This document shows, piece after piece, positions 1 to 8,608 of a stretch of DNA of 64,000 nucleotides (within the stretch, counting starts at the first letter, position 1; each line of letters opens with the position of its first letter). A program made the position numbers and the translations under genes. The stretch comes from Alkalihalobacterium elongatum (lineage in GTDB: Bacteria > Bacillota > Bacilli > Bacillales > Bacillaceae_F): assembly GCF_019024285.1 (NCBI RefSeq), contig NZ_WMKZ01000014.1:42122-106121 (forward strand), in the 5' to 3' direction. The notes below the pieces were generated by a model. It had not been told where the DNA came from, did no database searches, and worked only from the letters and a program-made list of their open reading frames with translations.

Positions 1-70
1 TGGAGGGAAACTCAACATCAATACAACGATAGGAAAAGGAACAACAATTTCAGTTTCACTTCCTACTTAA
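1..70 (+). CDS. Sensor histidine kinase, C-terminal end only (partial)
   Basis: The window opens inside a gene. Reading codons from base 2 gives a 22-residue tail with G-G-K-L and then T-I-G-K-G-T-T-I-S-V-S-L-P before TAA at 68-70. The GKGT-x-I-x-V-x-LP ending is the last strand region of the HATPase_c domain of NarX/LiaS/YhcY-type kinases. It ends 12 bases before the response regulator gene, and the AGGAGAGAGGA ribosome site of that gene sits in the gap, so the two form a kinase-regulator pair. Everything upstream, including the sensing part, is outside the window. Confidence 0.75.
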   Translation, partial: GGKLNINTTIGKGTTISVSLPT

Positions 71-82
71 GGAGAGAGGATT

Positions 83-715
83 ATGACAATTCGTATTCTC
101 ATTGCTGATGACCATCATGTCGTACGACGAGGATTACGCTTTTTTCTAGATACCCAAACAGACATCGAAATTGTCGGCGAAGCAATAGATGGTCAGGATG
201 CGATCGAAAAAGTAAATCAGCTAAAACCAGATGTCGTTTTAATGGACCTAGTCATGCCTAATATAGATGGAATTGAGGCAACTAAAAAAATTAGAGAAAC
301 AAACCGTACAATTAAAATACTTATTTTAACGAGTTTTTCGGACCAAGACCATGTTATCCCTGCCATTCGAGCAGGCGCTAATGGTTACCAATTAAAAGAC
401 ATTGAGCCTGATGAATTAGTAAAAACAATAAAGGCAGTTTACAATGGCCAAAGTCAACTGCACCCTCAAGTCACACATCATGTGCTGACGCATATGTCTG
501 GTGATAAGGAAGAACATTTACTTGATACGTTAACGAAACGAGAAAAAGAAGTACTCCTGGAAATCACGAACGGAAAAAGTAATAAAGAAATTGCTGCATC
601 ACTTTTTATCACAGAAAAAACCGTTAAAACACATGTTTCAAACCTTTTAAGTAAACTTGAGCTTTCCGATCGGACACAGGCTGCTCTCTACGCAATCAAA
701 CATGGACTAAAGTAA
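83..715 (+). CDS. NarL/LuxR-type two-component response regulator
   Basis: A 210-residue DNA-binding regulator. The receiver domain (about 1-120) has the acidic pair in I-A-D-D-H, the phosphoacceptor Asp in VVLMDLVMPN (about residue 55), Thr/Ser in ILILTSF and Lys in YQLKD. The C-terminal LuxR/NarL helix-turn-helix (about 145-205) carries LTKREKEVLLEI and NKEIAASLFITEKTVKTHV. A strong ribosome site (GGAGAGAGGA) lies just ahead of the ATG. The partner kinase ends immediately upstream, and the next gene is an Azr/YhdA-type azoreductase. That order, kinase-regulator-azoreductase, matches yhcY-yhcZ-yhdA of Bacillus subtilis, although the sequence also resembles LiaR/VraR. The class is certain; the orthology and the signal sensed are not. 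Confidence 0.9.
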   Translation: MTIRILIADDHHVVRRGLRFFLDTQTDIEIVGEAIDGQDAIEKVNQLKPDVVLMDLVMPNIDGIEATKKIRETNRTIKILILTSFSDQDHVIPAIRAGANGYQLKDIEPDELVKTIKAVYNGQSQLHPQVTHHVLTHMSGDKEEHLLDTLTKREKEVLLEITNGKSNKEIAASLFITEKTVKTHVSNLLSKLELSDRTQAALYAIKHGLK

Positions 716-855
716 CTTCTCATCCTAAAGTTGTAGAAAGGTTTATCGAATATTCGTTCTTTTTCTCTAGTAAAACTTCGATCCTTCCACTGATGGTCTA
801 GCGATAATCTTTGTATACAATAAATATATAGACAACCAGCAAAGGAGAGAGAAAA

Positions 856-1386
856 ATGAATGTTTTGGTCATAAATGGAACCCCAAGAAAGCATGGAAGA
901 ACACGGATATTAGCTTCACACTTAGCTGATACGTACAATACAAAATATATCGATTTAAGCAGCTTCGCACTCCCGCTATACAACGGAGAAAAAGATCAAC
1001 AAGACATCAAAGAAGTAAAACAGCTAAAAGAAATGGCATTAGAGGCAGATGGCTTTATTTTATGCACTCCAGAGTATCATTCAGGGATGAGCGGTATTCT
1101 AAAAAATATGCTTGATTTTCTTGGCAGCGACCACTTTAAAAATAAACCAGTCGCTTTAATCGCTGTTGCAGGAGGCGGAAAAGGTGGCATAAACGCCTTA
1201 AATAATATGAGAACGGTCGTGCGTGGGCTATATGGTAACGCTATCCCCCGTCAGCTCGTCTTAGATCCCGTCCACTTTAATACGGATCAACGGATGTTAA
1301 CTAGCGATGGTGAAGATTTAGTAGAAAACGTTGTCGAGGAGTTTAAATTCTATTTGGAGACTGCAAAGAGACTATCTTTTAAGTAA
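856..1386 (+). CDS. azr: NADPH-dependent FMN reductase / azoreductase (YhdA/Azr family)
   Basis: A 176-residue flavodoxin-like reductase that uses NADPH and FMN to reduce quinones or azo compounds in the cytoplasm. The FMN phosphate loop is the N-terminal NGTPRKHGRTR. The conserved flavin-contact segment TPEYHSGMSG falls at about residues 73-82, and the AVAGGGKGGINALNNMR segment is nearly identical to the B. subtilis YhdA family as I remember it. Length is normal (about 174-176). The ribosome site AAAGGAGAGAG precedes the ATG. The gene follows the two-component pair with a 140-bp gap, so it may have its own promoter; a T-rich ATACAATAAATATA stretch lies in the gap but I cannot fix a promoter. 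A strong hairpin terminator follows. Confidence 0.88.
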   Translation: MNVLVINGTPRKHGRTRILASHLADTYNTKYIDLSSFALPLYNGEKDQQDIKEVKQLKEMALEADGFILCTPEYHSGMSGILKNMLDFLGSDHFKNKPVALIAVAGGGKGGINALNNMRTVVRGLYGNAIPRQLVLDPVHFNTDQRMLTSDGEDLVENVVEEFKFYLETAKRLSFK

Positions 1387-1398
1387 TAAACAAAAAGC

Positions 1399-1440
1399 AA
1401 GTCTAGCTCCTCAAAATTAAATAAATGAGGACCTAGACTT
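1399..1440. terminator. Bidirectional terminator between azr and the nucleotidase gene
   Basis: Inverted repeat AAGTCTAG...CTAGACTT, extended by CTCCTCA/TGAGGA, with T-rich DNA after the stem on both strands. It sits between two convergent genes and can serve both. Confidence 0.85.
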
Positions 1441-1447
1441 CTTTATT

Positions 1448-4400
1448 CTACTTGATCTTTTTTTCTACTAATTTTTTATTCTGATCTAAGTCTGTTACAT
1501 TGACACCTTCATAAACTGTCACTTCTAACGTGTAGCGTTGACCGTTATGGTTTGGCGGTACAACTAACTCTGAAGTAAACGTTTCATTACTTCCTGAAGC
1601 TACCATTGTAACGTCAATATGAGAAAACTGAACACGGCCATGTTTATCAATCAATTGGACTGAAACGATGAAATCTTTCGTTCCGTTCAGTTCTTTTGAA
1701 TAATTCTCTATCATCGTACTTACATTGATTTTTAAGTTTCTTGCTAAAGAGTGAACTTTATTTTCTTTTCCATCGATTAAAGAAACGTTGATCTCATCAG
1801 CTTTTGCACTGTTATCATCAGCAAATACTCCGTATAAACTAAAGTGAGCTACTGAAGCTTGTACTAAGTACTGACCATCTTCTCGTTTTTCATAAGTAGA
1901 AGAAATGATCTCGTAATTACCTTGATCATTAATGTAGACAACTGTTAATGCTTCAGGGTTTTCAATAGATGGTACAATAAACGACAACGTAACAGGTTCA
2001 GTAAACGCAACTTTTTTTCCTTCAGCAGTTGTAATGTCAAAATTAAACACAGGTCCAACTGCATTAGTAAATTGATCTGTCACGTCTTCCATGATGAACT
2101 TCAAGCTTTCACCCATTGGTAATCCGTTAACTGGTACATTCATTGTCACTTCATCATTTGTGAACGCAATAGCGGCTCCTGTTTGCTTGAGTGCTTGTAA
2201 AACTGCTGAATTAACCGTAATGCGATCATCTTCACTAATGTTTACATCTAGTACATTACCACTTTCTTGAACTTGTTCTAAATCTAAATCCTTTTCAGTA
2301 AACAAAGGCTCTTTTGGTTGTACTTCAACCCACTCGAACGATAATGTGTTACGTAATCCTGGTTGTGAGAAATAAGCATCCAGGTTACCTGTTACTTGTA
2401 CTAATTTCCCATAGTTTTCAGGATTGTCTACAAGATTAAGCGCTGAGCGAATAGCTGTATTAGGAAGCTGTACTGGTAATACTTTCGTACGGTCACGTTC
2501 ATCTAAACGATCGGCAATGACTAAATTCGTTGTCACAAAGTTTCCATCGTACGAAGGTAGGTTATTCGTCATCGTACCAATAATGTAGCCTTGAACCGTT
2601 CCTTGACCACTATTGTTTGCAATGGCTTCTGCAACTGTTAAATAATCTTTTACAGGCTCGTCATCTTTTACAAATTCAATGATATCTTCAACACTACGTG
2701 GTTTTACTTGAATGACATCATTGAAACGCGAAGATACTCCATATATAGTAACCACGTCTCCATTGTTAAAGGTAAAGTCTTCATACTTTAAACCTGTCCT
2801 GTTATCAACGCGAATAACGACTGACTCTTCGCCTTTGACTGCATTAAATTCAAACGTACCAAAACTATTTACACTCTTTAGGCCCGAAATTGTCACTCCC
2901 TCTAGAACGATAAGTTGCCCTTCGTTCTCTGTTGTAACTTGTTTTGGTGTTAACTGTTTAGCTTCAGGTAATTCATTACCTGAACTAATTACATCTACAG
3001 TAGTTGGCGTAACAATTTGTAGTTCTTGTCCAAATTCTCCAAGCTTACCCGTAATGGAAATACGATCACCTTTTTGGACATCAAAGCTATTTTGGAAGAC
3101 ATAAATACCTGCTGTTTCATCTTGAATATAAAACCCTTTTTGTCCCCATGCTCCTGGTGTTGAAGTGACGATTCCTGTTGTTGTGACCTCATCTCCTTGA
3201 GCTGCTTTACGAACTTCAGCTAGTGTCATTTCACCATTCTCTACTTCAATAAATTCGTAGCTGCTCGGTGCACGAAGTCCTGCCCGACTAAAATAGGCAC
3301 TTAAATCCCCTGTAATCCTGACAAGTTTTCCAAGATTAGCAGGGTTATCTTGAAGGTTTAACGCTGTTCGAATCGATGTACCATTAACTAACTGTATAGG
3401 CATTGTATTTTCATTTACTCGTTCTGTAGTAGAGTCTGCCAAAATGATGTTTGATGCAACAAACCCTGAATCAAACGCATTATTGGAACCGACAATATAA
3501 CCTTGAACGGTTACATCTTTTACTTCAGGAGTTTGTGCGAACAATGCTTTTGCTTGTGCTATCGTTAATACACCATCTGGGATTTCAACCTCATCTTTTG
3601 GTGCGCCCTGTATTGTAATACGTGATCCTTCATCATAATCAATAGGACCTTCATGATTTTCAACAAATGTAACAACGGCTTCCCAAACCTTGCCGTAATT
3701 TCCACCGACTAGTTCATCTCCAAGGTTATAAAAGCCTCGTCCATGCATGAAATCATTATAAGCAACCGTATATTCTTTTGCTTCATCAATAGCTGTTCCA
3801 TCTTGATGCATGAGTTTGATCGACGTGAATTGTCCATTTTCTTTAATTAATTCATAATGAAAACCAGATACTTGTAGATCTACTCCATTATGATACTTTG
3901 CTTGTTCTAATAACACTTCTTTTATTCGTTGAGCGTTTGTTTTTACAACAACAGTTTCATTTCCAAACTGATCTAGTGCTTGAATTTGTGCATCTGTAAT
4001 ATCTCCAGCGGGGATTCTTCCTGTAACTGAAGAACTATTTAGCATACCGAAATCAGCGTCAGTTACATAACGAACCGAATCTGCATAGAGATTTCCTAAA
4101 CTTGAGTCGCTGTGCTTCCCGTTGTCAGAAGTCAGACCTTTTTCTGTAAAACCGATGACATTTCCAACAATTGGAGCGTCACTTGCTTTTATTAGTGAAA
4201 TTCTCTGATTTCCTTCATAGTTAATGGCTTGATTATTTTCTGTTAAATACTTTGCATACTTGATCATAGCTTCTGTCATAAATCCTGACTTTGCTTCAAG
4301 TACGTTACCTACAAAATTATAGCCACTTCCACCCGTACCAATGTAGTCACCAACTGAAACAATGTAAGAAGCATTATCTATAATTGGTTTACCATTCACG

Positions 4401-5698
4401 TATAACTGAGCATCAATATACTGGCCAGCGTTATTTGTTATGATGTTGTATGTTAAACCTGAAGTCTGTAGGTCAATCCTATTTCGATTGCCTCGAGTAT
4501 AAGAATACTCAATTACATCTTTAATGGCTTCACCAGTCATCTCAATCTTCATGATTTCATTGGCGAAAGGCTCAATTGTATAAATATCATTAACTGTAAT
4601 ATCACCAGCTGGAATATTAGCACGAATACCACCGTTATTCGTTAATGCAATATCTGCCCCAGTTAAATAGCCAATTGAGTCAGTCCAAAAGTTTCCTAGT
4701 GATGTATCTGTAGATCCACTACGATTTAAACCTGTTTCGGTAACCCCGATGACTTCACTTAAAAGCTCATCCATCTCTGCATTATATGCATCAACTTTAG
4801 CTTGGATTGCAGGATTGACGTCAACCAGTTCATTAACCTTTTGTAAAAAGCCTGAAACCAAAACTTCATTCGTACTAGAATTAAATGAAATCGATAAGTT
4901 TCCAACATTTTCAGCATTTCCACCCGTTTGTACAATAGGTGTACCATTGACTACAGCTGGCTGCGATAAAGTTGTATGGGAATGCCCGCCAATTATTACA
5001 TCAAAGAAATCAACTGCTTCCGCTAATTTACGGTCTTCACTATAACCCTGGTGAGTTAATGCAATTAATACATCAACTTCGTCTTTAAGATATGCAAATT
5101 TCATTGCTGTTTCAATTGGGTCCTCAAAAGTAATTCCTACGACGTTTGCAGGAGCTGTAGAAGGCGGAGTTTCAGTAAGCGCAAAGACACCAACTTTTAA
5201 ACCGTCTAAGTTAAATATCTTATAAGGCTCTGGTTGAGGGAATGGAATAGGAGTATCTTCTACTGTCGTATTGGCACTTAGCCAAGAAAATTGTGATTCC
5301 TTTATACGTTTTACAGCCTCTTCTTGGCCGTAATCAAAATCATGATTACCAATTGCCATCGCATCAAGACCCATATCATTGAGTAGATCAATTATGGATA
5401 CACCATAATTTAAATCAACAACTGGATTTCCACTAAAAATATCACCTGCATCCAAGTAAAGAGAGCGTGTTGCTTCTCCCCTTACTGCCTCTATGTATGC
5501 AGATATCTTACCAAAATCATCGATCTTAGCATGGATGTCATTCGTGTGTAATACTTTTAGTTCAATAATGTTTTCATCATTTGGATCATACCCTGTTGCA
5601 AAGACTGGTGTTAATGAACCAAACAATGAATAGAATGCTAGAGTGAATACAAGAATTGCAGAATAGAACTTCTTATGTTTTACAAAAAAATGATTCAT
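1448..5698 (-). CDS. Secreted multidomain 5'-nucleotidase with OB-fold and duplicated DUF6359-like modules
   Basis: A 1416-residue exported enzyme that probably removes phosphate from extracellular nucleotides. Order of parts: signal peptide (about 1-35); metallophosphatase domain (about 48-300) with LHTNDIHAK, DAGDIFSG, GNHDFDYG and GGHSHT metal-ligand motifs; 5'-nucleotidase C-terminal domain (about 316-500) with the substrate motif NNGGIRANIPAGD; a second copy of that domain (about 510-693) in which the motif has become NSSSVTGRIPAGD; a module starting LTIAQAK (about 709-815); an OB-like nucleic-acid-binding-type module (about 823-1006); a second copy of the first module starting LTVAEAI (about 1019-1124); and a C-terminal region of about 290 residues. 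I see no LPXTG motif or SLH repeats, so it is probably free or held non-covalently. It resembles YfkN/YhcR-type Bacillus enzymes. Only the phosphatase core is certain. Confidence 0.88.
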   Translation of the reverse strand: MNHFFVKHKKFYSAILVFTLAFYSLFGSLTPVFATGYDPNDENIIELKVLHTNDIHAKIDDFGKISAYIEAVRGEATRSLYLDAGDIFSGNPVVDLNYGVSIIDLLNDMGLDAMAIGNHDFDYGQEEAVKRIKESQFSWLSANTTVEDTPIPFPQPEPYKIFNLDGLKVGVFALTETPPSTAPANVVGITFEDPIETAMKFAYLKDEVDVLIALTHQGYSEDRKLAEAVDFFDVIIGGHSHTTLSQPAVVNGTPIVQTGGNAENVGNLSISFNSSTNEVLVSGFLQKVNELVDVNPAIQAKVDAYNAEMDELLSEVIGVTETGLNRSGSTDTSLGNFWTDSIGYLTGADIALTNNGGIRANIPAGDITVNDIYTIEPFANEIMKIEMTGEAIKDVIEYSYTRGNRNRIDLQTSGLTYNIITNNAGQYIDAQLYVNGKPIIDNASYIVSVGDYIGTGGSGYNFVGNVLEAKSGFMTEAMIKYAKYLTENNQAINYEGNQRISLIKASDAPIVGNVIGFTEKGLTSDNGKHSDSSLGNLYADSVRYVTDADFGMLNSSSVTGRIPAGDITDAQIQALDQFGNETVVVKTNAQRIKEVLLEQAKYHNGVDLQVSGFHYELIKENGQFTSIKLMHQDGTAIDEAKEYTVAYNDFMHGRGFYNLGDELVGGNYGKVWEAVVTFVENHEGPIDYDEGSRITIQGAPKDEVEIPDGVLTIAQAKALFAQTPEVKDVTVQGYIVGSNNAFDSGFVASNIILADSTTERVNENTMPIQLVNGTSIRTALNLQDNPANLGKLVRITGDLSAYFSRAGLRAPSSYEFIEVENGEMTLAEVRKAAQGDEVTTTGIVTSTPGAWGQKGFYIQDETAGIYVFQNSFDVQKGDRISITGKLGEFGQELQIVTPTTVDVISSGNELPEAKQLTPKQVTTENEGQLIVLEGVTISGLKSVNSFGTFEFNAVKGEESVVIRVDNRTGLKYEDFTFNNGDVVTIYGVSSRFNDVIQVKPRSVEDIIEFVKDDEPVKDYLTVAEAIANNSGQGTVQGYIIGTMTNNLPSYDGNFVTTNLVIADRLDERDRTKVLPVQLPNTAIRSALNLVDNPENYGKLVQVTGNLDAYFSQPGLRNTLSFEWVEVQPKEPLFTEKDLDLEQVQESGNVLDVNISEDDRITVNSAVLQALKQTGAAIAFTNDEVTMNVPVNGLPMGESLKFIMEDVTDQFTNAVGPVFNFDITTAEGKKVAFTEPVTLSFIVPSIENPEALTVVYINDQGNYEIISSTYEKREDGQYLVQASVAHFSLYGVFADDNSAKADEINVSLIDGKENKVHSLARNLKINVSTMIENYSKELNGTKDFIVSVQLIDKHGRVQFSHIDVTMVASGSNETFTSELVVPPNHNGQRYTLEVTVYEGVNVTDLDQNKKLVEKKIK

Positions 5699-5845
5699 GA
5701 TTTTCCTCCTTAATAGATTTTTATTACAGTAAAACTATAGTAGATGATTGTAAATAATAGATTAAAATTCAGTAAAAACTATATAAAAAAAATACAAAAG
5801 TGTTTTAAAATAAAAAAATCATTCATTTATCATAGGAGGAATATC

Positions 5846-6043
5846 ATGAAAGTTAAAATAAACGGAATAGAAGTTGAGCTATTTCATGGAGCTACGTTAA
5901 AACACGCACTACTTAAAATAAATGAAAATCTTTATAGAGACGTTATAAATAGAGAAGCGATAATTAGAGACCAAGAAGGAAATATTACCGATTTGAACGG
6001 GGCTGCTGGAAGCAATTTTTGTTATACAGTAGAAAGCACATAA
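5846..6043 (+). CDS. Small hypothetical protein, possibly ubiquitin-like (beta-grasp)
   Basis: A 65-residue protein. The ATG at 5846 was chosen over a longer frame from 5744 because a good ribosome site, AGGAGGAAT, stands directly before it and the upstream part is very AT-rich and Lys/Ile-biased. The pattern of short beta-strand-like stretches (MKVKINGIEVEL, then GATLKHALLKI, AIIRDQEGN, and a C-terminal FCYTVE) suggests a ThiS/ferredoxin-like beta-grasp fold, but this is a guess from the pattern only. It has no signal peptide. It is divergent from the secreted nucleotidase gene with about 150 bp between the starts, so the two may share a regulatory region. Function unknown. Confidence 0.6.
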   Translation: MKVKINGIEVELFHGATLKHALLKINENLYRDVINREAIIRDQEGNITDLNGAAGSNFCYTVEST

Positions 6044-6431
6044 ATTCACGGTGCTTAAATTCTCATGCTAACAAAACCCACTAGCTAATAAAACTCGACT
6101 ATACCTCCTAATAGTAGTTTTGCCATATATACATTTTCAATATAAAAACCCCCTTCCCCTACTCTACTTAACCCAAGTATTAAAATAATAGTTTCCTGAA
6201 ATATTTCGACACACTAAACTTTAGGAATAGGAAGTTAATCCTACTTCCACTCATTTATATGCGTTTTTATCTCAGAATAGCAAATTTTCAGGCTACTAAA
6301 TCATCCTATTATCACAAGATTTATAACCTACTTTATATTAATATACTAACTAGCTTAACTTTTTAGAAAATTCATTCTCCGACTCAGAGCTGGATTTTCA
6401 CAAACTAACATTATATAAGGAGAGGATTTTA
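6044..6431. other. Intergenic stretch, no gene seen
   Basis: About 390 AT-rich bases between the small protein and the protease gene. I see no open frame with a ribosome site and no convincing terminator; it presumably holds the protease promoter. The only clear element is the AAGGAGAGGA ribosome site at about 6417-6426, which supports the TTG start at 6432. Confidence 0.5.
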
Positions 6432-8564
6432 TTGTTTCAACGTAGGAAGAATTCCTTCAAGGGAATTATCTTATCACTCGTATTTTTATTAGCATTCTCG
6501 GCGTTTGCTGGCTTTGCTGGAGCAAACACAAAACAAGATGCAGCTAAGGCTTATGGAGATTTTAACTTCTCTTCGTCTAAGAAAACTTCAGTTATTGTTG
6601 AACTGAATGAACCTTCAATCATTGAAGCGAAACACAAAGGTCAAAAGCAATCAAAACAAAACTTAAAAAAGGTACGTGACAACGTAAAAGCTAACGTACA
6701 AAAGGTTGCAAAAAACGCAAACGTTAACCGTGAGTACGATCACGTATTCTCTGGTTTTTCTGTAGAAGTAAAAGAAAGTGATATTCCAGAACTTCTTAAA
6801 GTACCTGGTGTAAAAGCAATCTATCCAAACGTTGAATATACAGTTGATACGGTTGGTGAAGGTATAGAAATCGATGCACTTGAAATTTCTCCTGAGATGA
6901 TGGACAGCGCGCCATTTATCGGTTCTGATAAAGCTTGGGCAGAAGGTTTTACTGGTGAAGGTATTACAGTAGCAATCCTTGACACTGGTGTTGACTATAA
7001 ACACCCTGATTTAGAAGATAACTTTGGAGATTACAAGGGTTGGGACTTTGTTGATAACAACGACTCTCCTCAAGAAACTCCAGTTGGAGACCCACGTGGT
7101 GGTTCAACAAACCATGGTACTCACGTAGCTGGTACAGTGGCTGCAAATGGTGCTATTAAAGGGGTAGCTCCAGAGGCTACATTACTTTCTTATCGTGTTC
7201 TTGGTCCTGGTGGACGTGGAACTACTGAAAATGTAATTGCTGGTATTGAAAGAGCCGTACAAGACGGTGCTGATATTATGAACTTATCTTTAGGTAATAC
7301 ATTGAATAGCCCAGACTTTGCTACAAGTCTTGCACTAGATTGGGCAATGGCAGAAGGTGTTGTAGCCGTTACTTCAAACGGTAACAGCGGTCCACACAAC
7401 TGGACAGTAGGTTCACCTGGTACATCTCGTGAAGCAATCTCTGTTGGTGCAACACAGCTTCCTTATGATTTATATCGTTCAGAACTATTTACTTCAGAAG
7501 GTGTTGAATATCCATCTGCAAAAGTAATGGGTTACTCTGACGTTGAGAAATTGAAAGCTCTTAATGGTCAAGAATTAGAATTTGTTGATGTAGGTTTAGG
7601 TGCAGTAAAAGATTTTGAAGGTAAAGACCTTAAAGGGAAAATTGCTTTAATTAGCCGTGGTGATTTTGCATTCGTAGATAAAGCGACAAATGCTAAAGCT
7701 GCTGGGGCAGCTGGTATAATCATGTATAACAACGTTGCAGGTGAAATGCCAGATGTTCCTGGATTAGCATTACCAACGATTAAATTGGATGATGTCGATG
7801 GGAAGAATTTTGTTAAAGAATTTAGTGCTGGAAATAATACAGTTTTATTCACAGTCAAGTTCGACAAAGTTGTTGGAGAAACAGTAGCAAACTTCTCTTC
7901 TCGTGGTCCAGTTATGGATACATGGATGATTAAGCCAGACGTTTCAGCTCCTGGTGTTGCAATTGTAAGTACAGTACCGACTCACAACTCAGCAAATCCA
8001 CATGGATATGCATCTCTACAAGGGACAAGCATGGCTGCTCCGCACGTAGCTGGTGCTGCTGCACTTATTTTACAAGCGAACCCTAACTGGAGCGTTGACT
8101 TTGTGAAGGCATCTCTTATGAACACTGCTGAAAACCTTTATGATATTAACGAAAAATTATATCCGCACAACACTCAAGGTGCTGGAAGTATCCGTGTCGT
8201 GGATGCAATCCATGCAGACACATTAATTACACCTGGTAGCCACTCTTTCGGAGTATTCTTAAATGGTGAAGAAACAGAAGTAAAAGCTCAACAATTTACA
8301 ATTAATAACCTATCAAAGGATCGCAAACGCTATTCATTTGATGTGAAATTTAATGAAAAAGGCATTAAAGTAACAACAAGCCGAAATCTTGTCGTACAGC
8401 CTAACCGTTCACAAGATGTAAACTTCAATGCACATGTCGATGCTAGTAAACTAGCTCCTGGTTACTATGAAGGAACAATTACAGTAAGTGACGGAACAAA
8501 AACATATGAAGTTCCAACGATCTTATTTGTAGGCGAGCCTGACTACCCACGTGCTAATCAATAA
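6432..8564 (+). CDS. Secreted subtilisin-family serine protease with PA domain (Vpr-like)
   Basis: A 710-residue extracellular endopeptidase of the S8 family. It starts with TTG five bases after AAGGAGAGGA. Parts: signal peptide (about 1-31, ending AFAGFAGA); an I9 propeptide (about 50-135) that folds and inhibits the enzyme until cleaved; the catalytic domain with Asp in AILDTGVDYKHPDL (about 184), His in NHGTHVAGT (about 228) and Ser in GTSMAAPHVAGAAA (533); an inserted PA domain (about 365-455, KGKIALISRGDF...AGAAGIIMYNN) between His and Ser; and a C-terminal beta-rich domain (about 600-710). The PA insert between His and Ser is typical of Vpr-type proteases, but Vpr itself is longer. The gene stands alone and ends in a strong terminator. 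Confidence 0.92.
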   Translation: MFQRRKNSFKGIILSLVFLLAFSAFAGFAGANTKQDAAKAYGDFNFSSSKKTSVIVELNEPSIIEAKHKGQKQSKQNLKKVRDNVKANVQKVAKNANVNREYDHVFSGFSVEVKESDIPELLKVPGVKAIYPNVEYTVDTVGEGIEIDALEISPEMMDSAPFIGSDKAWAEGFTGEGITVAILDTGVDYKHPDLEDNFGDYKGWDFVDNNDSPQETPVGDPRGGSTNHGTHVAGTVAANGAIKGVAPEATLLSYRVLGPGGRGTTENVIAGIERAVQDGADIMNLSLGNTLNSPDFATSLALDWAMAEGVVAVTSNGNSGPHNWTVGSPGTSREAISVGATQLPYDLYRSELFTSEGVEYPSAKVMGYSDVEKLKALNGQELEFVDVGLGAVKDFEGKDLKGKIALISRGDFAFVDKATNAKAAGAAGIIMYNNVAGEMPDVPGLALPTIKLDDVDGKNFVKEFSAGNNTVLFTVKFDKVVGETVANFSSRGPVMDTWMIKPDVSAPGVAIVSTVPTHNSANPHGYASLQGTSMAAPHVAGAAALILQANPNWSVDFVKASLMNTAENLYDINEKLYPHNTQGAGSIRVVDAIHADTLITPGSHSFGVFLNGEETEVKAQQFTINNLSKDRKRYSFDVKFNEKGIKVTTSRNLVVQPNRSQDVNFNAHVDASKLAPGYYEGTITVSDGTKTYEVPTILFVGEPDYPRANQ

Positions 8565-8575
8565 TTAACTAATTG

Positions 8576-8608
8576 AAAAGGATCAGAGACTAATCTCTGA
8601 TCCTTTTT
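8576..8608. terminator. Bidirectional terminator
   Basis: Stem AAAAGGATCAGAGA / TCTCTGATCCTTTTT with the 4-base loop CTAA and T-runs on both strands, between the convergent protease and GGDEF-EAL genes. Confidence 0.9.

Noticed and set aside
688..983. Two short minus-strand frames overlapping the end of the regulator gene and the start of azr
   Set aside because: No ribosome sites; they are antisense to well-supported genes or lie in AT-rich gap DNA.
2712..3104. Plus-strand frame of 130 codons inside the nucleotidase gene
   Set aside because: Mirror of the coding strand (Ser/Thr-rich, no family features); the minus-strand protein has clear domains throughout.
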